Shown: positions 35,301 to 43,531, counted from the first letter of the stretch. The stretch: 64,000 nt of DNA from Alloalcanivorax gelatiniphagus (GCF_005938655.1 NZ_VCQT01000036.1:112665-176664), one strand, 5' to 3'. The notes: generated by a model from the letters alone, not told the origin. A program made the numbers and translations.

Positions 35301-35670
35301 GCTGTCCGCCAACGCCCGCGACCACGACCGCCCCGGCGCCGACGGCGTGCACGACGATTACCTGGTGAAACCCTTTAAACTGAGCGGCCTGCTGGACAGC
35401 CTGGCCCGCCATCTCAATCTCAGCTGGCGGCACCCGGACGACCCGCCGGCGCCGCCGGCGCGCATTCCCTCCCGCACCCTGCTCGATGAAGACCTGCGCG
35501 ACGAACTGCTGGCCCTGGCGGAGATCGGCCATCTGGCCGGGCTGCGCGACGCCCTCGCCCGCGCCGAACAACAACGCCGGCTGGGGGACGCGGACGCCGG
35601 CGCCCTCAAGGCCGCCCTGGAGCGGTTCGACTTCCAAGCCCTGATGCGATTGCTGGAGCCAGACTCATGA
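32326..35670 (+). CDS. Hybrid histidine kinase with N-terminal NCS1 permease-like domain
   Basis: This 1114-residue protein has three parts. Residues about 20-480 form a 10-12-helix region resembling NCS1 purine/cytosine permeases (for example LKINVTNAYAGSIAWSNFF). Residues 497-534 form a cysteine-rich patch (CCICEH, AFCPAY, ICSLCC, RCNDAC) that could bind metal. After two further helices and a coiled coil comes a kinase with H680 in LSHELRSPLNAAFGY and N-, G1- and G2-box motifs (NLLSNAIKF, DTGVGIAEE, GTGLGLTI). A receiver domain with Asp966 (LLDISMP) and a helical tail follow. Encoded divergently from urtA, it probably senses amides, urea or a related nitrogen compound. SLC5-fused kinases such as CbrA are the known analogy. 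Confidence 0.85.
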   Translation: MAIEQRIFRVRRNYNQWVANQTLEDFALRFTGKAARRWSAGRVAATALGAISFLALEAIGGAATLNYGFANAVWAIVAVMTVLFLLGLPVSYYAARDGVDIDLLTRGAGFGYLGSTLTSLIYASFTFIFFALEAAIMALALEVMFGLPLSLGYVVSSLVAIPLVTHGITYISRFQVWTQPLWLMLQLTPFVFILFQDPVSLERWAGFPGLDTGEGGFNLLMFGATATVLFSLVAQIGEQVDFLRFMPEPAPGRKRRWWLAMLAGGPGWVVMGALKALFGSFLAVLAFSHGLPQSQAQEPMYMYLVAFSHITAHPATLLALAGIFVVLSQLKINVTNAYAGSIAWSNFFSRLTHSHPGRVVWLVFNVVIALVLMEIGIYRAFESILGSYALVAVAWMGALVADLVINKPLGLSPKHIEFKRAYLYDLNPVGFGAMLLATAVGLLARAGLWGDTASALASFLVLLTAFVTAPLIAVLTGGRYYIARRPEPATAVRGRPCCICEHRFDEEDMAFCPAYNGPICSLCCSLDARCNDACKHHARFQEQLIDWLGGVLPDRMLQQLRSRLGHFLGLLTLVSLVMAGLLTLVYYQVPVDNETVRHLMATTLAKVFAILLIISGVVAWLFVLAHESRVVAQEESQRQTRMLTAEIKAHERTDRELQKAKELAEAANQAKSRYLTGLSHELRSPLNAAFGYAQLLEHDPDIPANRREAVAAIRRSTGHLSDLIEGLLEISKIEAGRLELYRNRVRLRSLIDELVTMFRLQAQDKGIEFEFQSQGRLPDWVTTDEKRLRQILINLLSNAIKFTRQGRVTLHVRYRNQVAEFTIRDTGVGIAEEDLQRIFRPFERVRKPGVPAVHGTGLGLTITKLLVDIMGGDLQVTSAPGRGSEFRLWVMLSSIAGAPVEPDDPRPVVGYHGAARSLLVIDDDASHRGLVSDLLVPLGFPVSEAPDGATGLALAAQNPPDLVLLDISMPGLNGWQTGRRLRAQGYRGPLVMLSANARDHDRPGADGVHDDYLVKPFKLSGLLDSLARHLNLSWRHPDDPPAPPARIPSRTLLDEDLRDELLALAEIGHLAGLRDALARAEQQRRLGDADAGALKAALERFDFQALMRLLEPDS

Positions 35671-36590
35671 ACCAAGCGGCGCGAAAGGATGTGATCCTGG
35701 TGGTGGACGATTCCCCGGACTCCCTGGGCATGATCCACCACGCCCTGGACCAGGCCGGCCTCACCGCCCTGGTGGCCCTGGAGGGGGAACAGGCCCTCGG
35801 CATCGCCGAAAAGATGATGCCCGACCTGGTGCTGCTGGATGCCCTGATGCCCAACATGGACGGCTTCGAAACCTGCCGGCGTCTCAAGCAGCACCCGGAG
35901 CTGGCGGCGGTGCCGGTGATTTTCATGACCGGCCTCACCGACTCCCAGGACGTGGTGCGCGGCCTGGAGGCCGGCGGCGTGGACTATGTGACCAAACCGG
36001 TGCGCCCGGACGAACTGATCGCCCGCATCCGCGTGCATCTGAACAACGCGCGCATCACCCGTGGCGCCCACACCGCCCTGGACCGGCTCGGCCAGGCCGC
36101 CTTCGCCACCGACCATCAGGGCCTGTGGCGCTGGGCCACCCCGGTTGCCGAGGAACGGCTGGCCCTGCACGGCGACCAACGCGCCCCGCGTCTGCAACAA
36201 CTGGCCAGCCAGGTGCGCCGCTGGCTCGATCACCGCCCGGACCCGGGCGACCAATCCGCCCTCGACCTGGACCCGGCGATCAGCGATGGCGCCGAACTGC
36301 GCCTGCGCTACCTGGGCGACACCGCCGCCGGCGAACGCCTGTTCCGGCTGCTGCAACGGGACGGCGAGGAAGAAAGCGAACTGCTCCGCCAGCAACTGCG
36401 TCTCACCCGCCGGGAAGCCCAGGTACTGCTGTGGATCGCCCAGGGCAAAACCAACCGGGAAATCGGCCAGATTCTGGAACTGAGCCCACGCACGGTGAAC
36501 AAGCACCTGGAGCAGGTTTTTCGGAAGCTCGGCGTGGAAAACCGCACGGCGGCGGCGGGCATGGCGTTGCGTTGCCTCACCAGCGGCTGA
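35667..36590 (+). CDS. Response regulator with LuxR-type DNA-binding domain
   Basis: A 307-residue regulator. The receiver domain spans about residues 9-125, with acidic pair VVDDSPD, phospho-Asp58 (LLDALMP) and Lys in YVTKPVRP. A central region of about 110 residues has no clear match. A C-terminal GerE/LuxR helix-turn-helix (LTRREAQVLLWIAQGKTNRE, then LSPRTVNKHLEQVFRKLGV) follows. The ATG overlaps the kinase stop by four bases, so the two form a couple. It is the likely activator of the divergent urt-ami-fmd operon. Confidence 0.9.
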   Translation: MNQAARKDVILVVDDSPDSLGMIHHALDQAGLTALVALEGEQALGIAEKMMPDLVLLDALMPNMDGFETCRRLKQHPELAAVPVIFMTGLTDSQDVVRGLEAGGVDYVTKPVRPDELIARIRVHLNNARITRGAHTALDRLGQAAFATDHQGLWRWATPVAEERLALHGDQRAPRLQQLASQVRRWLDHRPDPGDQSALDLDPAISDGAELRLRYLGDTAAGERLFRLLQRDGEEESELLRQQLRLTRREAQVLLWIAQGKTNREIGQILELSPRTVNKHLEQVFRKLGVENRTAAAGMALRCLTSG

Positions 36591-37004
36591 AAGAGGGTAT
36601 CGCGGCTAAAGCCGCTCCTACAGCGCATCCCAGGTTTTTGTAGGAGCGGCTTCAGCCGCGATCCGGCGGACACAAAGGCCAGTTGAAAGGTCGCGGCTGC
36701 AAGCTGCAAGCTGCAAGCCCAGGCAGCGTGGTGGGGAGGCCGTGCCAAGAACAGGCCAGTTGAAAGTTTAAAGTTAAAAGTTGAAAGGTCGCGGCCGCAC
36801 GCCCCCACCGCGGCCTACGGCCGATCAACGTTGGCTGTAGCTGAAAGAGAGAATCGCGGCTGAAGCCGCTCCTACAGGGTATCGCAGGGTTTTGTAGGAG
36901 CGGCTTCAGCCGCGATCCCCACGGCGGACCGGCGGGCACGGCCCTTCAGCCCCCCCAACACCTCCCCTGCGTTTCAACTTTCAACTTGTAACTTTGAACC
37001 GCTC
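36591..37004. repeat. Intergenic mosaic of REPs and heptamer repeats
   Basis: No gene is seen in this 414-bp gap. REPs lie at 36599-36621, 36640-36663, 36852-36875 and 36894-36917. Three GCTGCAA heptamers are at 36696-36716. GTTGAAA-GTTTAAA-GTTAAAA-GTTGAAA at 36759-36786 is inverted at 36972-36999 (TTTCAAC twice, TTGTAAC, TTTGAAC), enclosing the second REP pair. REP and heptamer families are thus nested. Confidence 0.85.
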
Positions 37005-37526
37005 TCAACCCGCCGCCAACGCCTCCGGCATCACCATCCCAATCACCAAAAACGTCAGAATGAACAACCCGAACGCCAGCGCCAGGCCGAGCAGCGGGCC
37101 CACGGCGAAGGCGCGGTGGAAGATGAAACTCTGGATCGCCAGTTGCCAGCTGATCAGCAGCAGATAGAGGCCGTTGACCAACGCCGGGGTGCCGCCGGCG
37201 GCGTGGCCGAGCAGCAGCAGGGGCAGGGACACCAGGGTCAGGGCCAGGTCCACGCCGATCAGGGCCAGGGCGGTTTGCAGCCAGCGCGCCTGCAGCCCCT
37301 TGAACGCCAGGATCATGGCGCTGGCGCCGAGTATCAGCCCCAGGGAGATCAGCTGGGCGCCCACCATTTGTGCCACGGTCAGCCCCACCTGCAGGGTGGC
37401 GGCCAGCAGTTGCAGCACCATCCACAGCCCCAGCAGCATGCCCAGCAGCGGCGGGATATAGGGGATGTCCTCCGGCCCGCGACGGAACAGGCACAGGCCG
37501 GCGAAGAGTTTCAGCAGAGCATTCAT
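37005..37526 (-). CDS. Integral membrane protein of unknown function
   Basis: A 173-residue hydrophobic protein with four or five predicted helices. It starts MNALLKLFAGLCLFRRGPED, and PYIPPLLGMLLGLWMVLQLL begins the first span. The open frame extends upstream, but ATG 37526 begins the membrane-like sequence. I do not recognise the family; the layout recalls Yip1-like or DUF-type inner-membrane proteins. It diverges from the PPi-phosphofructokinase gene. Confidence 0.7.
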   Translation of the reverse strand: MNALLKLFAGLCLFRRGPEDIPYIPPLLGMLLGLWMVLQLLAATLQVGLTVAQMVGAQLISLGLILGASAMILAFKGLQARWLQTALALIGVDLALTLVSLPLLLLGHAAGGTPALVNGLYLLLISWQLAIQSFIFHRAFAVGPLLGLALAFGLFILTFLVIGMVMPEALAAG

Positions 37527-37665
37527 ATCAAGGGTGGTCCACGGCTGGCATCGGCGGCGTATTGTTTCAAAGCCCGCCAGCGGACTCCACTTTTCCCGGC
37601 CCGAAACATGTAACCGCCTCCAAGCTGGGATAGAATGCGCGCCTGAATCCCAGCAGGAGTCCGCC

Positions 37666-38928
37666 ATGGCGCGCAAAAACGCTTTCTACGCTCAGTCCGG
37701 CGGTGTCACCGCCGTGATCAACGCCTCCGCCGCCGGCGTCATCGAAGCCGCCCGCGAACACAAGGCCACCATCGGCAAGGTCTACGCCGGCCGCAACGGC
37801 ATCATCGGCGCCCTCACCGAGGATCTGATCGACACCTCCAAGGAAAGCAAAAGCGCCATCGCCGCGCTCAAGCACACCCCCGGCGGCGCCTTCGGCTCCT
37901 GCCGCTACAAACTCAAGGATCTGGAAACCTCCCGGCGCGAGTACGAGCGCCTGATCGAGGTGTTCAAGGCCCACGATATCGGCTACTTCTTCTATAACGG
38001 TGGCGGCGACTCCGCCGACACCTGCCTGAAGATCTCCCAGCTGTCCAAGACCATGGGCTATCCGATCCAGGCCATCCACGTGCCCAAGACCGTGGACAAC
38101 GACCTGCCGATCACCGACGTGAGCCCGGGCTTCGGCTCGGTGGCCAAGTACACCGCGGTGAGCTGCCGGGAAGCGGCCCTGGACGTGGCCAGCATGTGCG
38201 CCACCTCCACCAAGGTGTTCGTGATGGAAGTGATGGGCCGCCACGCCGGCTGGATCGCCGCCGCCGCCGGCCTGGCCAAGGACAAGCCGGACGACGCCCC
38301 CCATGTGATCCTGTTTCCCGAGATCGCCTTCGACCAGAAAGCCTTCCTCAAGAAGGTGGACGACACCGTCAAGAAGGTGGGCTACTGCGTGATCGTGGTC
38401 TCCGAGGGTGCGCGCACCGCCGATGGCACCTTCCTGGCCGACGCCGGCTCCACCGATGCCTTCGGCCACAAGCAGCTGGGCGGCGTGGCGCCGGTACTGG
38501 CGCAGATGGTCAGGAACGAGCTGGGCTACAAATACCACTGGGCGGTGAGCGACTATCTGCAGCGGGCGGCCCGCCATATCGCCTCCGCCACCGACGTGGA
38601 GCAGGCCTACGCGGTGGGCCGGGCGGCGGTGGAATTCGCGGTGGCCGGCAAGAACGCGGTGATGCCCACCATCGAGCGCAAGAAAACCAAGAAGTACGGC
38701 TGGACCATCGGCGAGGCGCCGCTCAAGAAAGTGGCCAACGTCGAGAAGAAGATGCCGCGCAAGTACATCAGCAAGGACGGCTTCGGCATCACCCCCGCCG
38801 GCCGCGCCTACCTGGAACCGCTGATCGGCGGCGAATCCTACCCGCCCTACAAGAACGGCCTGCCGCAGTTCGCCGAACTGAAGCTGACCCCGGTGGCGAA
38901 GAAGCTCAACGACCACTTCGAGGTGTAA
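37666..38928 (+). CDS. pfp: 6-phosphofructokinase, pyrophosphate-dependent type
   Basis: This enzyme phosphorylates fructose-6-phosphate, probably with PPi and reversibly. The 420-residue protein has FYNGGGDSADTCLKI and PKTVDNDLPITDVSPGFGSV; the PKTxDND form with Lys, rather than the PGTIDND of ATP enzymes, is the usual PPi signature. EVMGRHAGWIAAAAGLA is the sugar-phosphate region. A -10 element (TAGAAT at 37631) and AGGAG precede the ATG. The pyrophosphatase at 46672 is the competing PPi sink. Confidence 0.9.
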   Translation: MARKNAFYAQSGGVTAVINASAAGVIEAAREHKATIGKVYAGRNGIIGALTEDLIDTSKESKSAIAALKHTPGGAFGSCRYKLKDLETSRREYERLIEVFKAHDIGYFFYNGGGDSADTCLKISQLSKTMGYPIQAIHVPKTVDNDLPITDVSPGFGSVAKYTAVSCREAALDVASMCATSTKVFVMEVMGRHAGWIAAAAGLAKDKPDDAPHVILFPEIAFDQKAFLKKVDDTVKKVGYCVIVVSEGARTADGTFLADAGSTDAFGHKQLGGVAPVLAQMVRNELGYKYHWAVSDYLQRAARHIASATDVEQAYAVGRAAVEFAVAGKNAVMPTIERKKTKKYGWTIGEAPLKKVANVEKKMPRKYISKDGFGITPAGRAYLEPLIGGESYPPYKNGLPQFAELKLTPVAKKLNDHFEV

Positions 38929-38929
38929 G

Positions 38930-39679
38930 CTGCCGGACTTCTCGCTGCTGGCGTGGACACTGATCGTGGTGTCCACCTACATCACGGGTATCTCGAAGGG
39001 CGGTTTCGCCGGGGGCTTCGGCTCCCTGTCGGTGCCGCTGATGGCCCTGGCCATCGGCCCCCTGCAGGCCGCCGGCCTGCTGCTGCCGCTGCTGATCGTC
39101 ATGGACCTGCTCAGCCTGCGCGCCTGGTGGGGCCGCCATGACGCCGCTGAGGTCAAGCGGCTGGTGCCCGCCGCCGCCGTGGGCATCCTGGTCGGCGCCC
39201 TGGCGGTGGACAGCCTGGACGAGAACAAGGTGCGCCTGATGCTGGGCGTGATCTCCATCGCCTTCGCCGCCTATATGCTGTTCAAGCCCACCGTGCACCG
39301 CCGCCCGGGCCGCCTGTGGGCGGCGCTGTGCGGCGGCGGCGCCGGCTTCACCAGCACCCTGGCCCATGCCGGCGGCCCGCCGATGAACCTGTACCTGCTG
39401 CCCCGCCAGCTGCCCAAGGCCACCTTTATCGCCACCAGCGTGGTCACCTTCGCCTTTATCAACGCGCTCAAGATCGGCCCCTTTATCTGGCTCGGCGAGC
39501 TGACCCTGCATAGCCTGGGCACCTCCGCCCTGCTGATTCCGGTGGCCTGGTTCGGCGTGCGCAGCGGCATCTGGCTGCAGGCCCGGGTCAACGAGAAGGC
39601 GTTTTTCCGGCTGATCATCGTGTGCATGGCGCTGATCGGCGTGCAATTGATCTGGCGGGGCTTGCAAGGCGGAACATAA
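38930..39679 (+). CDS. TauE/SafE family anion exporter-like protein
   Basis: A membrane protein of about 249 residues with seven or eight helices and the family repeats (GISKGGFAGGFGSLSVPLMA near the N-terminus; GGAGFTSTLAHAGGPPMNLY midway). Members export sulfite, sulfoacetate or similar anions. The start is uncertain. The first helix begins upstream of the GTG at 38966, no ATG/GTG/TTG precedes it in frame, but a CTG at 38930 has GAGGTG four bases upstream. I therefore propose CTG. It begins one base after the pfp stop. Confidence 0.82.
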   Translation: MPDFSLLAWTLIVVSTYITGISKGGFAGGFGSLSVPLMALAIGPLQAAGLLLPLLIVMDLLSLRAWWGRHDAAEVKRLVPAAAVGILVGALAVDSLDENKVRLMLGVISIAFAAYMLFKPTVHRRPGRLWAALCGGGAGFTSTLAHAGGPPMNLYLLPRQLPKATFIATSVVTFAFINALKIGPFIWLGELTLHSLGTSALLIPVAWFGVRSGIWLQARVNEKAFFRLIIVCMALIGVQLIWRGLQGGT

Positions 39680-39698
39680 TGCAAACCATTCTCATTAT
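39676..39698 (+). promoter_or_regulatory. Fur box upstream of the TonB-dependent receptor
   Basis: ATAATG-N11-CATTAT spans 39676-39698 and contains CATTCTCATTAT, close to the Fur consensus right half. It overlaps the exporter's stop codon. A TATAGT at 39702 is the likely -10 element of the receptor gene. This would make the receptor iron-repressed. Confidence 0.65.
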
Positions 39699-39750
39699 AG
39701 GTATAGTCGCAGCCATCGAATCCGCCTAATAACCGTCCACGGGGATCACC

Positions 39751-41919
39751 ATGCGACCGACCGCCTTCCGGCTTTCCGCCCTCACTCTGGCCGTGCTTGC
39801 CGCCACGGCCCAGGCCCAGCAGACCAGCGCGCAAAACGACGATGGCAGCTACGACCTGGACGCGGTGCAGGTGCAATCCAGCGCCGATGCCTCCAAGCAG
39901 GGGCTCAGTGAGGTGTTCGCCGGCGGTCAGGTGGCCGAGGGCGGTAAGGTCGGCATCCTGGGCACCCAGGACATGATGGACACCCCCTACAGCTACACCA
40001 CCTACACCGAGCAACTGATCGAGGACCAGCAGGCCGCCAGCGTCGGCGACATCCTGCTCAACGACCCGGCGGTGCGGGTGGCGCGCGGCTTCGGCAACTA
40101 CCAGCAGGTGTACCTGGTGCGCGGTCTGCCGGTGTTCTCCGACGACATTACCTATAACGGCCTGTACGGCCTGCTGCCGCGCCAGTACCTGGCCTCCGAG
40201 TTCATCGAGCGGGTGCAGGTGTTTCGCGGCGCCAACACCTTCCTGAACGGTGCCGCCCCCGGCGGCAGCGGCCTGGGCGGCGCGGTCAATATCGTGCCCA
40301 AGCGCGCCCCCAACCGCGACCTGAACCAGATCACCCTGGACACCCAGAGCGGCGGCCACTCCGGCCTGGCGGCGGACTTCGCCGGGCGCTCCGAGGACGG
40401 CCGCTTCGGCATCCGCTTCAACGCCGCCCGCCACGACGGCGACACCGCCGTGGACGGCGAGGAAGCGGAGCTGTCCATGGCCCATATCGGCCTGGACTTC
40501 CGCGAGGAGGTGTTCCGTCTGTCCGCCGACCTGGGCTTCCAGAAGCACCGCGTGGACGGCGGCCAGCCCAATATCACCTACGCCGCCGGCGTGCCCATCG
40601 GCGACGCCCCGGACGCGGACGAATCCATCGGCCAGTCCTGGACCTATTCGGATTCCAACGACATCTTCGGCACCCTGCGCGCCGAATACGATTTCGCCGA
40701 CAACATTACCGGCTGGCTGGCGGTGGGCGCCCGCCACGGCGAGGAAAACTCGATCTTCGCCAATCCCACCGTGAACAATATCAACGGCGACTACACCGCC
40801 AGCCGTTTCGATACCGCCCGTGAGGATTCGGTGCTGACCGGGGAAACCGGCCTGCGAGTCAACTTCGACACCGGCGCCATCGGTCATACCGTCACCGTTT
40901 CCGGCTCTCGCTACGAACTGAAATCGGACAATGCCTATGCGATGTCGTCCGCTTCGGTGACGGGCAACATTTATAACCCGACTACCGTGTCACGCCCGCC
41001 CGCCAACGCTTTCACCGGCGGCGATCTCGACAATCCTCAAATGACCATCAAAACCCAGTTCAGCAGCTTTGCGCTGGCGGATCAGTTGTCGATGCTGGAT
41101 GAACGCCTGCTCGTGACTCTTGGCGCTCGTTTCCAGAATATTCAGGACAAGAGCTATGCCTACGGCGGCGGCGCCCGTACCGCGAACTACGATGACCATG
41201 CTCTGACACCATCACTGGGTTTTCTCTATAAGCTGACGCCGTCGGTATCGCTGTTTGCCAACTACATCGAGGGGCTCCAGAAGGGCGACGTCGCCCCCGC
41301 CGATGATGGCAACGGGAATCCCGTAGCAAACGCAGGTGAAGCTCTGGAGCCGTATGAGACAAAGCAGACCGAGGTGGGCATCAAGTATGAAGGCGGAGGT
41401 CTGGGCGGCAGCCTGTCGGTTTACCGCAGCGAGAAGCCGGAGGCCGGTCTCGAAGGCAATGTTTACAAAGAACTCTACGACCAGGAAAACACCGGCGTGG
41501 AACTGATGGCCTACGGCAACCTGACCCGCGACCTGACGGTGCTGGGCGGCGTCAGCTACCTGGACACCGACGTGGACGGCAACGACGCCATCGGTTCTCC
41601 CGAGACGCAGGCCAACTTGAACCTTGAGTACCGGGTACCGCAGCTGCCGGATCTGGCGGTGGACGGTCGGGTTATTTATACCAGCTCCCAGTACGCCGAC
41701 GCCGCCAACACCCGCAAGGTGGACAGCTGGACCCGGCTGGACCTGGGCGGCCGCTACCTGATCGCCTTGAGCGACAGCCAGTTTCTGACCCTGCGTGCCC
41801 GGGTGGAGAACGTCACCGGCGAGGACTACTGGGCCTCCGTGGGTGGCTTCCCGGGCGCCGATTACCTGACCGTGGGCGCGCCGCGCACCTATATGCTGTC
41901 CGCCACCCTGGATTTCTGA
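39751..41919 (+). CDS. TonB-dependent siderophore receptor (FhuE/FpvA-like)
   Basis: The 722-residue outer-membrane receptor has a signal peptide ending AATAQAQ, a plug domain (YSYTTYTEQLIEDQQAASVG, LVRGLPVFSDDITYNGLYG) and a 22-strand barrel ending in MLSATLDF with terminal Phe. The plug resembles ferric-hydroxamate/coprogen receptors. No N-terminal signalling domain is present, so no FecIR-type control is expected; the Fur box fits. The stretch around 40900-41450 has less GC-rich codon use than its surroundings. The following PepSY gene probably releases or reduces the iron. Confidence 0.93.
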   Translation: MRPTAFRLSALTLAVLAATAQAQQTSAQNDDGSYDLDAVQVQSSADASKQGLSEVFAGGQVAEGGKVGILGTQDMMDTPYSYTTYTEQLIEDQQAASVGDILLNDPAVRVARGFGNYQQVYLVRGLPVFSDDITYNGLYGLLPRQYLASEFIERVQVFRGANTFLNGAAPGGSGLGGAVNIVPKRAPNRDLNQITLDTQSGGHSGLAADFAGRSEDGRFGIRFNAARHDGDTAVDGEEAELSMAHIGLDFREEVFRLSADLGFQKHRVDGGQPNITYAAGVPIGDAPDADESIGQSWTYSDSNDIFGTLRAEYDFADNITGWLAVGARHGEENSIFANPTVNNINGDYTASRFDTAREDSVLTGETGLRVNFDTGAIGHTVTVSGSRYELKSDNAYAMSSASVTGNIYNPTTVSRPPANAFTGGDLDNPQMTIKTQFSSFALADQLSMLDERLLVTLGARFQNIQDKSYAYGGGARTANYDDHALTPSLGFLYKLTPSVSLFANYIEGLQKGDVAPADDGNGNPVANAGEALEPYETKQTEVGIKYEGGGLGGSLSVYRSEKPEAGLEGNVYKELYDQENTGVELMAYGNLTRDLTVLGGVSYLDTDVDGNDAIGSPETQANLNLEYRVPQLPDLAVDGRVIYTSSQYADAANTRKVDSWTRLDLGGRYLIALSDSQFLTLRARVENVTGEDYWASVGGFPGADYLTVGAPRTYMLSATLDF

Positions 41920-41931
41920 ACCGACCACCCA

Positions 41932-41953
41932 GCGCCCCGGTCCGCCGGGGCGC
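41932..41953 (+). terminator. Hairpin between receptor and PepSY gene
   Basis: GCGCCCCGG-TCCG-CCGGGGCGC, a nine-base perfect stem, follows the receptor stop by 12 bases. With no T-tract it probably lowers rather than stops read-through into the PepSY gene. Confidence 0.5.
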
Positions 41954-41968
41954 CCAGGCAGTCTTTCC

Positions 41969-43120
41969 ATGCGACAACCGATGTCACAACGTTCCCTGCG
42001 ACTCTGGTCCGCGATCCACAAATGGACCAGCCTGATCTGCACCGCCTTCATTCTGATGCTGTGCCTGACCGGCCTGCCGTTGATTTTCCACGATGAGATC
42101 GAGGCGGCCTTCGACACGGATCACTGGCAACCGGCCCACCCGGACGGCCCGATGCTGTCCCTGGACCGGATGCTGCGGGCGGCGCTCGACAACCGCCCCG
42201 GCGAAGTGCCGCTGTTCATGAGCTTCGACACCGAGCGGCCGGTGGTCAACGTGACCACCGGGCCGACCCCGGACGCCCCCGGCGGCGCCATGCATTTCGC
42301 CTCCTTCGACCGCACCAGCGGCGACCTGGTCCCCGGCCACCAGGACGGCGTTATGGAATTCCTGCTGCAGTTGCACACGGACATGTTCCTGGGCCTGCCC
42401 GGCATGTTGTTCCTCGGGTTCATGGGCGTTCTGCTGATCGCCGCCATCGTCTCCGGGGTGGTGCTGTACGCGCCGTTCATGCGCAAGCTGGACTTCGGCA
42501 CCGTGCGGGTAAAACGTTCCCGGCGCCTGAAGTGGCTGGACTACCACAACCTGCTGGGCATCGTCACCGTGGCCTGGCTCACCGTGGTGGGCCTGACCGG
42601 GGTGGTGAACACCCTGGCCACGCCGATCCTGGATACCTGGAAGAACCAGTCCCTGGCGGACCTGACCGCCGGCTACCAGGGCGCCGCCGTGCCCACCCCG
42701 GCGGAGATGGCCTCCCTGGACGCCGCCGTGGCCCAGGCGGAGCAGGCGGCGCCGGACCAGACCCTGCAGTTCGTGGCCTTCCCCGGCGGCGGCTGGTCCA
42801 CGGATTTCCACTACGCGGTGTTCCTGCACGGCAATACGCCGCTGACCTCGCACATCATCACCCCGGCATTGGTGGACGCGCGCACCGGCCAGTTCGCCGC
42901 CCTGCGCGAGATGCCCTGGTACAACAAAACCCTGGCCCTGTCCGGGCCGCTGCATTTCGGCGATTACGGCGGCTTGCCGCTGAAGATTCTGTGGGCGGTG
43001 CTGGATGTGATCACCATCGTGGTGCTGATCAGCGGGCTCTACCTGTGGCTGGCCCGGCGCCAGCCGGCGCCGCGCACCACCGCCGCGCCGGCCTCACCGC
43101 AGACAGGAGGCGCGCCATGA
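41969..43120 (+). CDS. PepSY-associated transmembrane protein (putative ferric reductase)
   Basis: A 383-residue inner-membrane protein with about four helices: AIHKWTSLICTAFILMLCLTG near the N-terminus, a pair around residues 150-215, and one near the C-terminus. Periplasmic PepSY-like segments lie between them. HKW and HNLLG histidines suggest haem or metal binding. Such proteins occur with siderophore receptors, and related ones reduce ferric siderophores in the periplasm; that role is inferred. An alternative start is ATG 41981. Its TGA overlaps the next gene. Confidence 0.87.
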   Translation: MRQPMSQRSLRLWSAIHKWTSLICTAFILMLCLTGLPLIFHDEIEAAFDTDHWQPAHPDGPMLSLDRMLRAALDNRPGEVPLFMSFDTERPVVNVTTGPTPDAPGGAMHFASFDRTSGDLVPGHQDGVMEFLLQLHTDMFLGLPGMLFLGFMGVLLIAAIVSGVVLYAPFMRKLDFGTVRVKRSRRLKWLDYHNLLGIVTVAWLTVVGLTGVVNTLATPILDTWKNQSLADLTAGYQGAAVPTPAEMASLDAAVAQAEQAAPDQTLQFVAFPGGGWSTDFHYAVFLHGNTPLTSHIITPALVDARTGQFAALREMPWYNKTLALSGPLHFGDYGGLPLKILWAVLDVITIVVLISGLYLWLARRQPAPRTTAAPASPQTGGAP

Positions 43121-43308
43121 ACAGCGCCCCACGACCGGCCCGGCGCCTGCGCCATATTTTCGCCGTGCCGCTGCTGATCGCCCTGGCCAGCCTGATCGGC
43201 CTGATGGCCGCCCTGCTCGGTGACGGCCCCATGGACTGGCTGTCCTGGCTGGGCCTGGGCCTGCCGGTGGCGGCCGTGGCCTGGGCCATGGGCACCCGGC
43301 GCCGCTGA
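43117..43308 (+). CDS. Small two-helix membrane protein after PepSY gene
   Basis: A 63-residue protein: basic N-terminus (MNSAPRPARRLRHIF), a first helix (AVPLLIALASLIGLMAALLG), a short loop (DGPMDWL) and a second helix ending in RRR. The ATG overlaps the PepSY stop (ATGA), and AGGAGG lies ten bases upstream, a strong ribosome site. It is probably an accessory subunit of the PepSY protein. I do not recognise a named family. Confidence 0.82.
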   Translation: MNSAPRPARRLRHIFAVPLLIALASLIGLMAALLGDGPMDWLSWLGLGLPVAAVAWAMGTRRR

Positions 43309-43330
43309 GCGCTCTCAACCCCATCGAGCC

Positions 43331-43531
43331 GTAGGAGCGACTTTAGTCGCGATGAAGATGGCGCCGGAGGGGATCGCGGCTGAAGCGGAACGCCGCCCGG
43401 CCGCTCCTGCGCTGGCGGGAAGTCTCGCTGCAGCCGGGGCGCCCCTGAGCCGCATAAGCCCCTCGGGTAGGAGCGACTTTAGTCGCGATGAAGATGGCGC
43501 CGGAGGGGATCGCGGCTAAAGCCGCTCCTAC
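43331..43531. repeat. Duplicated REP block, period 136 bp
   Basis: A GTAGGAGCGACTTTAGTCGC GAT REP, an 18-nt spacer and a GATCGCGGCT REP occur at 43331-43410 and again at 43467-43531. In the first unit the second REP is the 39-nt variant (43372-43410) with a 15-nt insert related to the one at 11237-11275; the second unit has the ordinary form. The rest of the gap 43309-43764 shows no gene. Confidence 0.85.
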
